39,004 nucleotides of DNA, from contig JALTAZ010000105.1 of the NCBI GenBank assembly GCA_027075555.1, forward strand, positions 1-39,004, written 5' to 3'. The position numbers and the translations under genes were made by a program. The notes under the pieces were generated by a model. That model did not search any database and had not been told where the DNA came from. It saw nothing but the letters and a program-made list of their open reading frames with translations. This stretch comes from Micavibrio sp. GTDB lineage: Bacteria > Pseudomonadota > Alphaproteobacteria > Micavibrionales > Micavibrionaceae. This document shows positions 1 to 7,190 of the stretch, piece by piece. Every line of letters starts with the position of its first letter. Position 1 is the first letter of the stretch.

Positions 1-38
1 GTTATATGTTGGGTATATAAAAATTTAAGGATAGTTTT

Positions 39-890
39 ATGGCACGACGTACAAAATTATATGAAGGTAAAGCAAAAATTATATATGAAGGATCAGAATC
101 GGGTACAGTTATTCAGTATTTTAAAGATGATGCCACGGCTTTCAATGGTGAAAAACATGATATTATTGCAGGAAAAGGTGTACTTAATAATCGTATTTCA
201 TCTCACATTATGACCAAGTTAGAGGCAATAGGAATTCCCACGCATTTTATTCGCCAACTTAATATGCGAGAGCAGCTAGTAAGCAGTCTTGAGATTATAC
301 CAATTGAGTTGGTTGTACGTAATATAGCCGCAGGTTCCCTTTGCAAGCGCTTAGGGCTTAAAGAAGGGGAGGTATTGCCAAAGCCATTGATTGAGTTTTA
401 TTATAAAAAGGATGAACTTGGCGATCCATTAATTGGTGAAGATCATATCGTAACATTTGGTTGGGCAGATCATTATGAGCTTGAGGAAATGGTGTCAATG
501 GCATGGCGCGTTAATGATTATCTTAATGGAATGTTTTCTGGTATTGGGCTAAGTCTGGTTGATTTTAAGCTGGAATTTGGTCGTATATGGGGTAGCCACG
601 GAGAGTTATATGTGGTTCTAGCCGATGAAATTTCTCCTGATAATTGTCGTTTGTGGGATAGTAATACGGGCGAGAAAATGGATAAAGACCGCTTTCGTCA
701 TAATTTAGGTGATTTGATAGAGGGGTATCAATATATTGCTAAAAAACTTGGCCTTATTCCAGATGATCTTGTTCAGGGTGGCAATCTTAATGAAGAGATG
801 ATGAAAAATCTAGATCAGATTGAAAATGAGCTGGCAGAACGCAGGCGTTTGCGCGATTTAAAGGCTAAAAAGCCCCGCAGTAAGGTGTAA
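39..890 (+). CDS. purC: SAICAR synthase (PurC)
   Basis: Phosphoribosylaminoimidazole-succinocarboxamide synthase, a cytosolic enzyme of de novo purine synthesis that joins aspartate to CAIR with ATP. The family signature is clear: [12 protein letters not shown] near residues 7-18, the [13 protein letters not shown] stretch around 35-47, VVRNIAAGS at 92-100, DFKLEFGR at 175-182 and the [12 protein letters not shown] stretch that follows. The start is the ATG after AAGGATAG. At 283 residues it is a little longer than many PurC proteins, because of a basic C-terminal tail rich in Arg and Lys. It converges on nadK with only about 29 bases between the stop codons. Function is assigned from family motifs with little doubt. 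Confidence 0.97.
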   Translation: MARRTKLYEGKAKIIYEGSESGTVIQYFKDDATAFNGEKHDIIAGKGVLNNRISSHIMTKLEAIGIPTHFIRQLNMREQLVSSLEIIPIELVVRNIAAGSLCKRLGLKEGEVLPKPLIEFYYKKDELGDPLIGEDHIVTFGWADHYELEEMVSMAWRVNDYLNGMFSGIGLSLVDFKLEFGRIWGSHGELYVVLADEISPDNCRLWDSNTGEKMDKDRFRHNLGDLIEGYQYIAKKLGLIPDDLVQGGNLNEEMMKNLDQIENELAERRRLRDLKAKKPRSKV

Positions 891-919
891 TTTAAGATGT
901 AGTTATATTCTATTAAGGA

Positions 920-1678
920 TTAAGGGGCGAATTGCTCTTGGTAGATTCGTTCTTCTAGGTGGTTTTCGGGATCAAATAGGAGGGTCGCAGATATGTTGCG
1001 CTCTTCTTTTATTTCAACATAAGATATGTTGCGTACCTCTGTTGTATCGGCAGAGGCACTTACTGCGCGTTCTTTTGGTCTAATAATCTCAAATCTTACT
1101 GATGCGGTATTGGGCAGTAATGCACCAGACCAACGCCGAGGGCGAAACGCACTGATAGGAGTAAGAGGCAAAACATTTGCATTTAATGGAACAATAGGAC
1201 CATCAGCAGAGGAGTTATAAGCAGTACTTCCCACGGGGGTAGATAGCATTATTCCATCACAAACTAGCAAGGGCAGGCGCACTTCATTATTTACAAACAC
1301 CATAATTTGCGCTGAGCTATGAGTTTGGCGTAGTAACGAAACCTCATTATAAGCCAAAGCGCTATATTGCTTATCATTTATATCTGTAGCATTCATTCGC
1401 AGCGGGTGGATTTCATATTTATTGGCTTTTGATATACGTTCTACTAAATCAGATCTTTTATATTCATTGAGCAAAAAACCAAGCGTTCCAAGGTTAAGGC
1501 CAAATAGAGGAAGGTTAGAATTTGTAAAATTATGCAAGGCACGAAGCATCGCTCCATCACCGCCTAGAACCACGATAACATCGGCGCTGTCTATATCATG
1601 TTGTTGATATTTTTCTGTAAATTCACGATATGCTGCTTGGGGTCTTGGATTATCAGAGGCATGGAAATGTATTTTCAT
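920..1678 (-). CDS. nadK: NAD kinase
   Basis: NAD kinase phosphorylates NAD to NADP and sets the cytosolic NADP pool. The catalytic GGDG motif is at residues 39-42, followed by NLGTLGFL at 62-69, a conserved NE pair at 111-112 and the glycine-rich STPVGSTAYN nucleotide-binding stretch at 146-155. The length of 252 residues is normal for the short alphaproteobacterial type. It lies 50 bases downstream of the pyrE fusion gene on the same strand with no obvious terminator between, so the two are probably cotranscribed. Confidence 0.95.
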   Translation of the reverse strand: MKIHFHASDNPRPQAAYREFTEKYQQHDIDSADVIVVLGGDGAMLRALHNFTNSNLPLFGLNLGTLGFLLNEYKRSDLVERISKANKYEIHPLRMNATDINDKQYSALAYNEVSLLRQTHSSAQIMVFVNNEVRLPLLVCDGIMLSTPVGSTAYNSSADGPIVPLNANVLPLTPISAFRPRRWSGALLPNTASVRFEIIRPKERAVSASADTTEVRNISYVEIKEERNISATLLFDPENHLEERIYQEQFAP

Positions 1679-1728
1679 ATTATAGATTCTCTTTTCATCA
1701 GGTGCTTATTATTTGCATGATAATGTTC

Positions 1729-2655
1729 TTAATTATGATGCTCTTGCCATTTTATTGGATCATCAAGAAATGATTCAACAGATTGCAGGGTCTGTGCATC
1801 AAAATAGTTATTTTTCCTAGCTATTTCCAAAACACTCCACCATGTGGTTAATGCGTGTAGATTTATTCCTATTTTTTCCATATTTTGTTTGCTGGCTTTA
1901 AATATGCCATAATGGAATATAACAAAGGCATGATTGACTTTTGCTCCGGCTTTACGCAAGGCTTTGACAAAAATTTCTTTACTACCTCCATCTGTTTGTA
2001 AATCCTCAATCAAGATAACATTAGGTTTTTTATTTTCGCTATTTTTCTTTTGTAAATATCCTTCAATTTGTGCCATACGACCATAGCCCTTAGGCTCTTT
2101 ACGCACATATATCATGGGTTTATTAAGGCGATCCGAAATGAAAGAGCAATAGGGGATTCCTGCCGTTTCACCACCTGCTAGCATATCAATTTTATCAATT
2201 CCAATTTCCGATCTTATTAAAGTTGCAGCATCATTCATAAGGGCGTTACGCTCTTCTACAAAGGAGATTAAACGACGACAGTCAATATATACAGGGCTTT
2301 TCTTGCCAGATTTAAGGGTAAAAGGCTCTTTAGTATTAAATAAAACTGCTTCGGTTTCTATTAGAGCTTTAGCAGCTCTTATAGCAATTTCTTTTTTCTC
2401 GATATCGCTTAAGGATTTTTGCGGGGCATCACCAATTAAGGCAATAAATTCTGACATTGTAGAATCTGTAACGGCTAGAACTTTGGCAATGCTTTCGGTT
2501 GAAGGCCATCGCGGTTTACCATCGGGGCTGATGCGCTTGCTTTTGTTAAAAGATGTTGCATCAAGCCCTGCTTGTTTGGCTAATCCCGAAGGTGAGTAAC
2601 CTTTTGCGCTCGCCAAATTATCTAGACCTTGCCATATTTGTGCGTGTGTAAACAT
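1729..2655 (-). CDS. pyrE: HTH domain fused to orotate phosphoribosyltransferase
   Basis: Orotate phosphoribosyltransferase makes OMP from orotate and PRPP in pyrimidine synthesis. Residues about 88-308 form a complete alphaproteobacterial-type enzyme: YIDCRRLISF at 123-132, AGGETAGIP at 160-168, the YVRKEPKGYGR loop at 183-193, the PRPP-binding ILIEDLQTDGGS at 214-225 and the typical end with TWWSVLE and WQ. Residues 1-75 are not part of that enzyme. They match the N-terminal helix-turn-helix of S24/LexA-like repressors of alphaproteobacteria, with SPSGLAKQAGLDATSFNKSK at 21-40 and RWPSTESIAKVL at 49-60. The S24 protease part is absent and the enzyme follows after a linker of roughly 12 residues. 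The reading frame is open throughout. M67 could be an internal start for a near-normal enzyme, but I see no ribosome site before it. The start ATG is preceded by TGGATAA. The fusion is seen directly; that it binds DNA or regulates is inference. Confidence 0.92.
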   Translation of the reverse strand: MFTHAQIWQGLDNLASAKGYSPSGLAKQAGLDATSFNKSKRISPDGKPRWPSTESIAKVLAVTDSTMSEFIALIGDAPQKSLSDIEKKEIAIRAAKALIETEAVLFNTKEPFTLKSGKKSPVYIDCRRLISFVEERNALMNDAATLIRSEIGIDKIDMLAGGETAGIPYCSFISDRLNKPMIYVRKEPKGYGRMAQIEGYLQKKNSENKKPNVILIEDLQTDGGSKEIFVKALRKAGAKVNHAFVIFHYGIFKASKQNMEKIGINLHALTTWWSVLEIARKNNYFDAQTLQSVESFLDDPIKWQEHHN

Positions 2656-2676
2656 ATTGATTATCCATTTAATTTT

Positions 2677-2690
2677 CTATCTTAGGATAG
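2677..2690. promoter_or_regulatory. palindrome upstream of pyrE fusion, candidate operator
   Basis: CTATC-TTAG-GATAG is a perfect 5-base inverted repeat with a 4-base centre, 22 bases before the pyrE fusion start codon and in the region shared with the divergent phage-type operon. The size suits a dimeric helix-turn-helix protein, so the HTH-PyrE product is an obvious candidate ligand for autoregulation. No second copy of the full palindrome was noticed in the window. The role is inferred from position. Confidence 0.35.
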
Positions 2691-2742
2691 TAATCCCATT
2701 TATGTCTCAAAAGGTAAATAGGAAATTATTCTTAAATTTTTC

Positions 2743-2771
2743 TTGACTTTGAATATCCCTTATACCATAAA
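2743..2771 (+). promoter_or_regulatory. sigma70-like promoter of the virion operon
   Basis: TTGACT at 2743-2748 and CATAAA at 2766-2771 are separated by exactly 17 bases, a good match to the sigma70 consensus. It is the best promoter upstream of the first gene of the phage-type operon (start 2855) and leaves a leader of about 75 bases. The LexA box at 2775-2789 begins 3 bases after the -10 element and would cover the transcription start. Confidence 0.55.
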
Positions 2772-2774
2772 TAG

Positions 2775-2789
2775 GAACATAAAGGGAAC
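2775..2789. promoter_or_regulatory. LexA (SOS) box, GAAC-N7-GAAC
   Basis: GAAC-ATAAAGG-GAAC is a perfect direct repeat with a 7-base spacer. On the other strand it reads GTTC-N7-GTTC, the known LexA-binding sequence of alphaproteobacteria, which is a direct repeat and not a palindrome. It sits just after the -10 element of the promoter at 2743-2771, the usual place for a repressor that blocks initiation. I found no second exact match in the other intergenic regions I checked by eye. Chance occurrence of 8 fixed bases is possible, but the position makes a real site likely. Confidence 0.6.
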
Positions 2790-2854
2790 GAATGTATCTT
2801 TTTACACACATAAATATTCTATTCAATCATAAAAACAACGAAAGGCGATAAGGC

Positions 2855-3337
2855 ATGAAGGATAAAAATAAAGACAAACAAATGCAGAAAAATAAGGGTG
2901 CTGATAAAAATGAAGGCATTCCATTTGATACAATAGAAGATCTTTGGTTTTGGTTTATAATGGCACAGCAGGCTCGTAATGACGGAGCGCGTTATATATC
3001 TGGTGCTGGGCTGATTCCTCGCCCTTGTGAGCCTGTGGATATTTTAAAGATTCTTGATGATTTGTATCGCAAGCGCAGATTGCTTAGAGAGCATCTTCTT
3101 GTTTTGCGACATTACGGGCGCAGACATCTTGCTCCTGATCCAAATCGTGTAAAAGAAGTTAGGTCTTATTATTTGTGGAAAGATGCTCTAGAGCGTATGC
3201 GCCCTGTGTTAGAGCGTAAGGGCATAATTCAAAAAAGGGATAGGCTATCTCAATATATTAATGCAGGAGAAGGCTATGGCGTACAAACATTATTTCCTAA
3301 TCTAGATTTAGGTAATGACGGGGCGCGAATGCAATGA
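2855..3337 (+). CDS. unrecognised first gene of the virion operon
   Basis: A 160-residue soluble protein without a signal peptide or membrane segment. The first 20 residues are very lysine-rich, then comes an aromatic segment (DLWFWFIMAQQ near 30-40) and a strongly basic helical part (KRRLLREHLLVLRHYGRRH near 73-91), which could bind nucleic acid. It is the first gene after the LexA-box promoter and overlaps the next start by 4 bases (ATGA), so translation is probably coupled. I do not recognise the family. A small-terminase or regulatory role is possible from position and basic character only. Confidence 0.75.
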   Translation: MKDKNKDKQMQKNKGADKNEGIPFDTIEDLWFWFIMAQQARNDGARYISGAGLIPRPCEPVDILKILDDLYRKRRLLREHLLVLRHYGRRHLAPDPNRVKEVRSYYLWKDALERMRPVLERKGIIQKRDRLSQYINAGEGYGVQTLFPNLDLGNDGARMQ

Positions 3338-3774
3338 CTAAAAGCCCTGAATTTGTTAATATTGGCGCTATATATTCACAAAAAGCGTGGCTGGTTTTTA
3401 CTAATCAAACACAATTGCCATGGCTAAGATTTTTTAAAAAAGGTTTTCGCCATTGCTTTGTAATTATCCATGATGGTAATAGCTGGATTAGTATTGATCC
3501 TATGGCAAATTATATGGAGGTCATAGCCCATGATTTGCCTAAAGGCTTTGACTTGCCTAAATGGTTAGAAAATCGTGGTCATAGCGTGATAAGCGCAAGC
3601 CTAACCCGCAACATTAATCGCAGCGCACCAATCATGATTTTCACATGCGTTGAGGCATGTAAGCGCATATTAGGCATTCATAAATGGAACATTTTCACGC
3701 CTTGGCAGCTTTACAAATATCTAGATCTACAAACACAGCAAAAAATTCAAGCAAATATAAATAAAAGAGGATAA
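3334..3774 (+). CDS. possible permuted papain-like (NlpC/P60-type) protein
   Basis: A 146-residue protein with no membrane segment. The layout resembles permuted NlpC/P60 or papain-fold domains: a GFRHCFVII stretch placing His40 early, a tryptophan and aspartate (W51, D55) on the following strands, and a later FTCVEACKRILGI segment with Cys105 at the start of a helix, ending in FTPWQLYKYL. In that fold His precedes Cys. If correct it could be a cysteine hydrolase, for example acting on a peptide or lipid bond during particle release, but it may equally be a structural protein. It is coupled to the gene before it by a 4-base overlap, and the next gene starts 6 bases after its stop. The fold assignment is inference from pattern only. 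Confidence 0.75.
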   Translation: MTKSPEFVNIGAIYSQKAWLVFTNQTQLPWLRFFKKGFRHCFVIIHDGNSWISIDPMANYMEVIAHDLPKGFDLPKWLENRGHSVISASLTRNINRSAPIMIFTCVEACKRILGIHKWNIFTPWQLYKYLDLQTQQKIQANINKRG

Positions 3775-3779
3775 TTGTC

Positions 3780-4049
3780 ATGGGAAGTTTAATCTCAACA
3801 CCAAAAGCCCCCAAAAGCCAACCTATTCAAGTGATCCAAACTCGTGAAATCGCTTCTACGGCTAAAATACAAGAGCAAAAGCCCCTTGAAAATAGTGCTG
3901 CGCGCAAACAAGAAGAGCAATCACAAAAGCGCATAAAAAGCTTGCTATCACGTGGTCGCGGCCGTTTTGGCACTATTGCTACTGGCTTGCGTGGCTTTTT
4001 ACAAGAAGCCAATAAAAACAGCGCAAGAAAAACTCTCTTAGGTGAATAG
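3780..4049 (+). CDS. small phage protein preceding the portal gene
   Basis: An 89-residue basic, low-complexity protein: a Pro/Lys-rich start, a Gln/Glu-rich middle and a conserved-looking end with LLSRGRGRFGTIATGLRG at about 55-72 and RKTLLGE at the C terminus. Small proteins with this 'RGR-GTI-TG ... KTLLG' ending are common just upstream of portal genes in podovirus-type and other phages. Their function is not established to my knowledge. A good ribosome site (GAGGA) precedes the ATG. Confidence 0.8.
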   Translation: MGSLISTPKAPKSQPIQVIQTREIASTAKIQEQKPLENSAARKQEEQSQKRIKSLLSRGRGRFGTIATGLRGFLQEANKNSARKTLLGE

Positions 4050-4116
4050 ATATATAGATATGTGGTGAATAAATAGCGGGTAAATAAACATAAAAAAACA
4101 AAAAGGATTTTAAAAA

Positions 4117-5652
4117 ATGATAGTAGAAAATAGTAAAACTCAAGATGAAAATCTCGATATAAAAATATTGCTAGAGCGTTATAATAGCGCAAAAAAGTAC
4201 CGTGATGTATGGAATAAGTTATGGGAAGATTGCTATGATTATGCTCTGCCACAGCGAGGAGGATTTAATGGTGATATCGGCATAGGTCAGGCGCGCACGA
4301 ATAAAATATATGATGCAACCGCGCTAGATGCTGCTGATCAGCTTGCAGCAAGTTTAATGGGGAATTTAACCCCCGCTTGGTCACAGTGGTTTGGATTAAA
4401 AGCTGGCCCAGATTTATCACCAAGCGAAGCCGATGCGCTTGCCCCTGTATTAGAGCAAGTATCAAGAACCATTCAGGCACATTTTGATAGCTCTAATTTT
4501 GCAGTAGAAATTCATCAATGCTATCTTGATTTAGTGGTTGGCGGTACGGCTAGCTTGTCATTTGAAGAATCCGAAGTAGGTGAGTCTTCGGCATTTAATT
4601 TCCGCGCTATAGCTCTAAAAAACACGATATTAGAGGAGGGCGCATCAGGATATCTTGATGGATCATATACTATTTACCCCATGAATTTAGATCAGCTCAG
4701 CTCGCGCTATCCTTTTGCACAAATTCCAAGTAGCATTTTAAAACAAGCTGCTAAAGATCCTCAATCTCGCTTTGATGTGTTAGAAGCAGTGCTACCTAAG
4801 GGATTATCTTATGATTATAATGCAATTTTAATACATGATGAAAATGAGCCTGTAGTCCTACATAGCGGGAGTTTTTCAAACTCACCAATAATAAATTTTC
4901 GCTGGTCAAAATCACCATCAGAAATTTACGGGCGTTCACCAGTTATGAAGGCTTTGCCTGATATTAAAACTGCAAATAAGGTAGTAGAGCTTATATTAAA
5001 AAATGCCTCTATTGCGGTTACTGGAATTTGGCAGGCCGATGATGATGGGGTTTTAAACCCCGCGAATATAGAGCTAACACCAGGGAGTATTATCCCAAAA
5101 GCTATAGGATCAAAAGGCTTACAACCATTAGAAATGCCAGGGCGTTTTGATGTATCGCAGCTAGTTCTTGATAATTTGCAAAGTCGGATTCGTCATGCAC
5201 TGCTAGCAGATAAATTATTACCCGTAGCCAATGCAGGTAAAATGAGCGCTACAGAAGTTATCGAACGCTCAGCAGAGATGTCACTTATATTAGGTGCAAC
5301 TTATGGGCGCTTGCAAGTAGAGCTTTTAAACCCCCTTATTAAGCGCGCATTTTCGATTTTACGCAGGCGTGGTGAAGTTCCTGATATTTTGCTTGATGGG
5401 CGTATGGTGATAGTTGATTATCGCTCTCCACTTGCTAGAGCGCAAGGACAGCGCAATGTACAAAATACCCTAAGTTGGATTTCATCAGTTATGGCCATGG
5501 GTTCAGAGGCATCTTTATCTATAAATCTTCCTGAAACTGCGCGCTTTTTAGGTGAAGCAATGGCAGTGCCTAGTGATCTTATCCGCAGCGAAACTATTCT
5601 TGATTTAGATAAGGTTAAGACCATTACCGAAGAAACTATATCAAATCAATAA
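4117..5652 (+). CDS. portal (head-tail connector) protein
   Basis: Podovirus-type portal, related to T7 gp8-like head-tail connectors. It forms the dodecameric ring at the capsid vertex through which DNA is packaged and ejected, and it anchors the tail. Typical features of the 511-residue chain are the N-terminal YNSAKKYRDVWNKLWEDCYDY helix region near 24-44, the LPQRGG and IYDATALDAADQLAASLMGN segment after it, YGRSPVMKALPDIKTANK in the middle and the MSATEVIERS helix near 385. Length is normal for the family. AAGGA lies upstream of the ATG. It is followed after 37 bases by the scaffold gene. Confidence 0.93.
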   Translation: MIVENSKTQDENLDIKILLERYNSAKKYRDVWNKLWEDCYDYALPQRGGFNGDIGIGQARTNKIYDATALDAADQLAASLMGNLTPAWSQWFGLKAGPDLSPSEADALAPVLEQVSRTIQAHFDSSNFAVEIHQCYLDLVVGGTASLSFEESEVGESSAFNFRAIALKNTILEEGASGYLDGSYTIYPMNLDQLSSRYPFAQIPSSILKQAAKDPQSRFDVLEAVLPKGLSYDYNAILIHDENEPVVLHSGSFSNSPIINFRWSKSPSEIYGRSPVMKALPDIKTANKVVELILKNASIAVTGIWQADDDGVLNPANIELTPGSIIPKAIGSKGLQPLEMPGRFDVSQLVLDNLQSRIRHALLADKLLPVANAGKMSATEVIERSAEMSLILGATYGRLQVELLNPLIKRAFSILRRRGEVPDILLDGRMVIVDYRSPLARAQGQRNVQNTLSWISSVMAMGSEASLSINLPETARFLGEAMAVPSDLIRSETILDLDKVKTITEETISNQ

Positions 5653-5689
5653 TCACAACCAATAATCACAACCAAAAGGAGTATCCAAT

Positions 5690-6352
5690 ATGAGCGATAA
5701 TTTAAATGACCAAAAAGATGAAAATCTTTTGAGCGCTGATATACCAGAAAAATTCAAAGATTCTAAAACCGGTGAATTAAGGCTTGATATGATGGTAAAG
5801 TCATATAAAGAGCTAGAGCGAAGATTATCACAAATGCCAAAGCCACCAAAATCCCATGAGGATTACTGCATTATTTGTGATCATGGTTTGTTCAAACCAG
5901 ACGAGCAGGTAAATAAACGCCTTCATGATATGGGCTTTACGCAAGAGCAAGCTCAAACTGTTTATGATCTTGCCGCAGAAAAAATGATTCCAATGATTCA
6001 TGATATAGCCACAGATTATAATGCAGATAGAGAAGTGGAAAAGCTTATCAATCATTTTGGTGGAGCGCAGCAATGGAAAGAAATATCGCGCCAGCTTTTA
6101 GCGTTTGGGCAAAAAAGCTTGCCCGCAGATGTTTTGGATAATCTTTCAAGCTCTTATGAAGGTGTGCTTGCTTTATATCGCATGATGAAAGGTGTAGAGC
6201 CAAAATTAAACCGCAATAATTCCGCCATAGAAGGGGGGCTAGGAGAGAAAGAGTTATCCTCTATGATGCGCGATCCTAGATATTGGCGCGACAAAGATCC
6301 GGCCTTTATTGCCAAGGTCACGCAGGGTTTTCAAAACATATATGGTAAATAA
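5690..6352 (+). CDS. capsid scaffolding / assembly protein
   Basis: A 220-residue soluble, charged, helical protein between portal and major capsid, the normal place of the scaffold that organises procapsid assembly and is later expelled. The N terminus has IPEKFKDSKTGELRLDMMVKS near 19-39, a pattern I associate with phage scaffold proteins ('IPEKF ... dG ... lvkSY'), and the middle holds KSYKELERRLSQM. The end WRDKDPAFIAKVTQGFQNIY also fits. AAGGAG precedes the ATG. Assignment rests on this pattern and on gene order. Confidence 0.85.
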   Translation: MSDNLNDQKDENLLSADIPEKFKDSKTGELRLDMMVKSYKELERRLSQMPKPPKSHEDYCIICDHGLFKPDEQVNKRLHDMGFTQEQAQTVYDLAAEKMIPMIHDIATDYNADREVEKLINHFGGAQQWKEISRQLLAFGQKSLPADVLDNLSSSYEGVLALYRMMKGVEPKLNRNNSAIEGGLGEKELSSMMRDPRYWRDKDPAFIAKVTQGFQNIYGK

Positions 6353-6386
6353 AATTTTTATATATTAATTATGACTAACACAAAAT

Positions 6387-6414
6387 ATTATGCCTGCTTT
6401 TTAGTGGGCATAAT
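6387..6414. terminator. hairpin between scaffold and PilZ genes
   Basis: ATTATGCC and GGCATAAT form a perfect 8-base stem with a 12-base loop. It lies between two genes that point at each other (scaffold and PilZ). The U-tracts on either side are weak, so it may be a poor bidirectional terminator or an mRNA end-stabilising structure. Confidence 0.45.
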
Positions 6415-6445
6415 TTAAAAGGCATAATAATAGTATATATAAAAT

Positions 6446-6829
6446 TTATGATTGTGACTTGGCAAAGCGCTGTGCGACGTAGTCATCGACTACTTTTTGG
6501 AATTTTGCTTGAACACTTTTTGACAAGGGTAAATATTCCAAAGCAACCTTTCCTGGAACTTTACGTACAACTTTAGCTTTATGGTCAATTTCCATAATCT
6601 CATCACAGAGCTTGAATTTCAAGGTAAAGTTACATTCTTGATCGATGGCAAATAGACGCTCATCAGTGGCGATAAGCATTCCACCATTGCTCCAATTCTC
6701 AACAGGGTGCATCTGGCCGTTAATAATGCTTACGCAGCGATCATCAGAGCGCCTCGCATGCTGTCTATTTCTTTGAATGAGGTTATTTTTATCCTCAATC
6801 CCAGGAGATGATATTATTTTACCAAACAT
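6446..6829 (-). CDS. PilZ-domain protein inside the virion gene cluster
   Basis: A 127-residue soluble protein with the two hallmarks of PilZ cyclic-di-GMP receptors: RRSDDR at 26-31, giving RxxxR at R27/R31, and NWSNGG at 45-50, matching the (D/N)xSxxG motif. The remaining beta-rich part (MLIATDERLFAIDQ, FTLKFKL, HKAKVVRKVPGKVALEYL) fits a single small PilZ barrel. It lies on the reverse strand between the scaffold and major capsid genes, interrupting an otherwise forward cluster, so it looks like acquired cargo. It could link particle production or host motility to cyclic-di-GMP. A host-like PilZ gene stranded by rearrangement is another explanation. Ligand binding is inferred from motifs. 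Confidence 0.88.
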   Translation of the reverse strand: MFGKIISSPGIEDKNNLIQRNRQHARRSDDRCVSIINGQMHPVENWSNGGMLIATDERLFAIDQECNFTLKFKLCDEIMEIDHKAKVVRKVPGKVALEYLPLSKSVQAKFQKVVDDYVAQRFAKSQS

Positions 6830-7190
6830 ATTTTCTCTTTTGTATAAAGCCGTTTATGAGAACAAAGTAATATAAATTTTTGTCGAAATTAAGGCATTGT
6901 TAACTTTTTGTTAAAAATACCCACAGAAATGAATTTTTTACTTGACATTATAGGAATAAAAACCTATTAGTGTATTACCAACGCCATAATTGCGAATTTT
7001 TGTTGCCAGTAATTTAAGCATCTAAGATTACCGTTATTATTTTTACAGAAAACGCATAAGTAAAATCATTTTGCGCCTGTAAGGGCTTTGTTCATATCCG
7101 ACGTTAGGTCTTTTTAACAAGGCAACCAAAAGCGGATTTCTTTCACTTTCACTTTTAACTTTAACTTTTACAAAGAAATGAGGTTTACGT
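6830..7190. other. 361-base regulatory gap before the major capsid gene
   Basis: No gene is visible here. It contains the 5' side of the reverse-strand PilZ gene, the forward promoter at 6942-6970 and a long leader. Just before the capsid ribosome site, about 7137-7172, there is a pyrimidine-rich stretch made of repeated CTTTCA/CTTTAA words; such unstructured U/C-rich leaders can favour ribosome loading on highly expressed mRNAs. No tRNA or attachment-site pattern was seen. Confidence 0.5.
6942..6970 (+). promoter_or_regulatory. promoter with internal inverted repeat, major capsid gene
   Basis: TTGACA (6942-6947) and TATTAG (6965-6970) are 17 bases apart. Within the spacer and -10 element lies an inverted repeat, ATAGG at 6950-6954 and CCTAT at 6963-6967, with an 8-base gap, which looks like a repressor site. 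The word TAGGAA at 6951 also occurs twice in the pyrE/virion control region (2719 and 2772). It would give the capsid gene its own regulated transcript with a leader of over 200 bases. Confidence 0.5.

Noticed and set aside
3827-4252. Reverse-strand reading frame of 141 codons opposite the small phage gene and portal start
   Set aside because: It is antisense to two well-supported genes, has low-complexity composition and no ribosome site.
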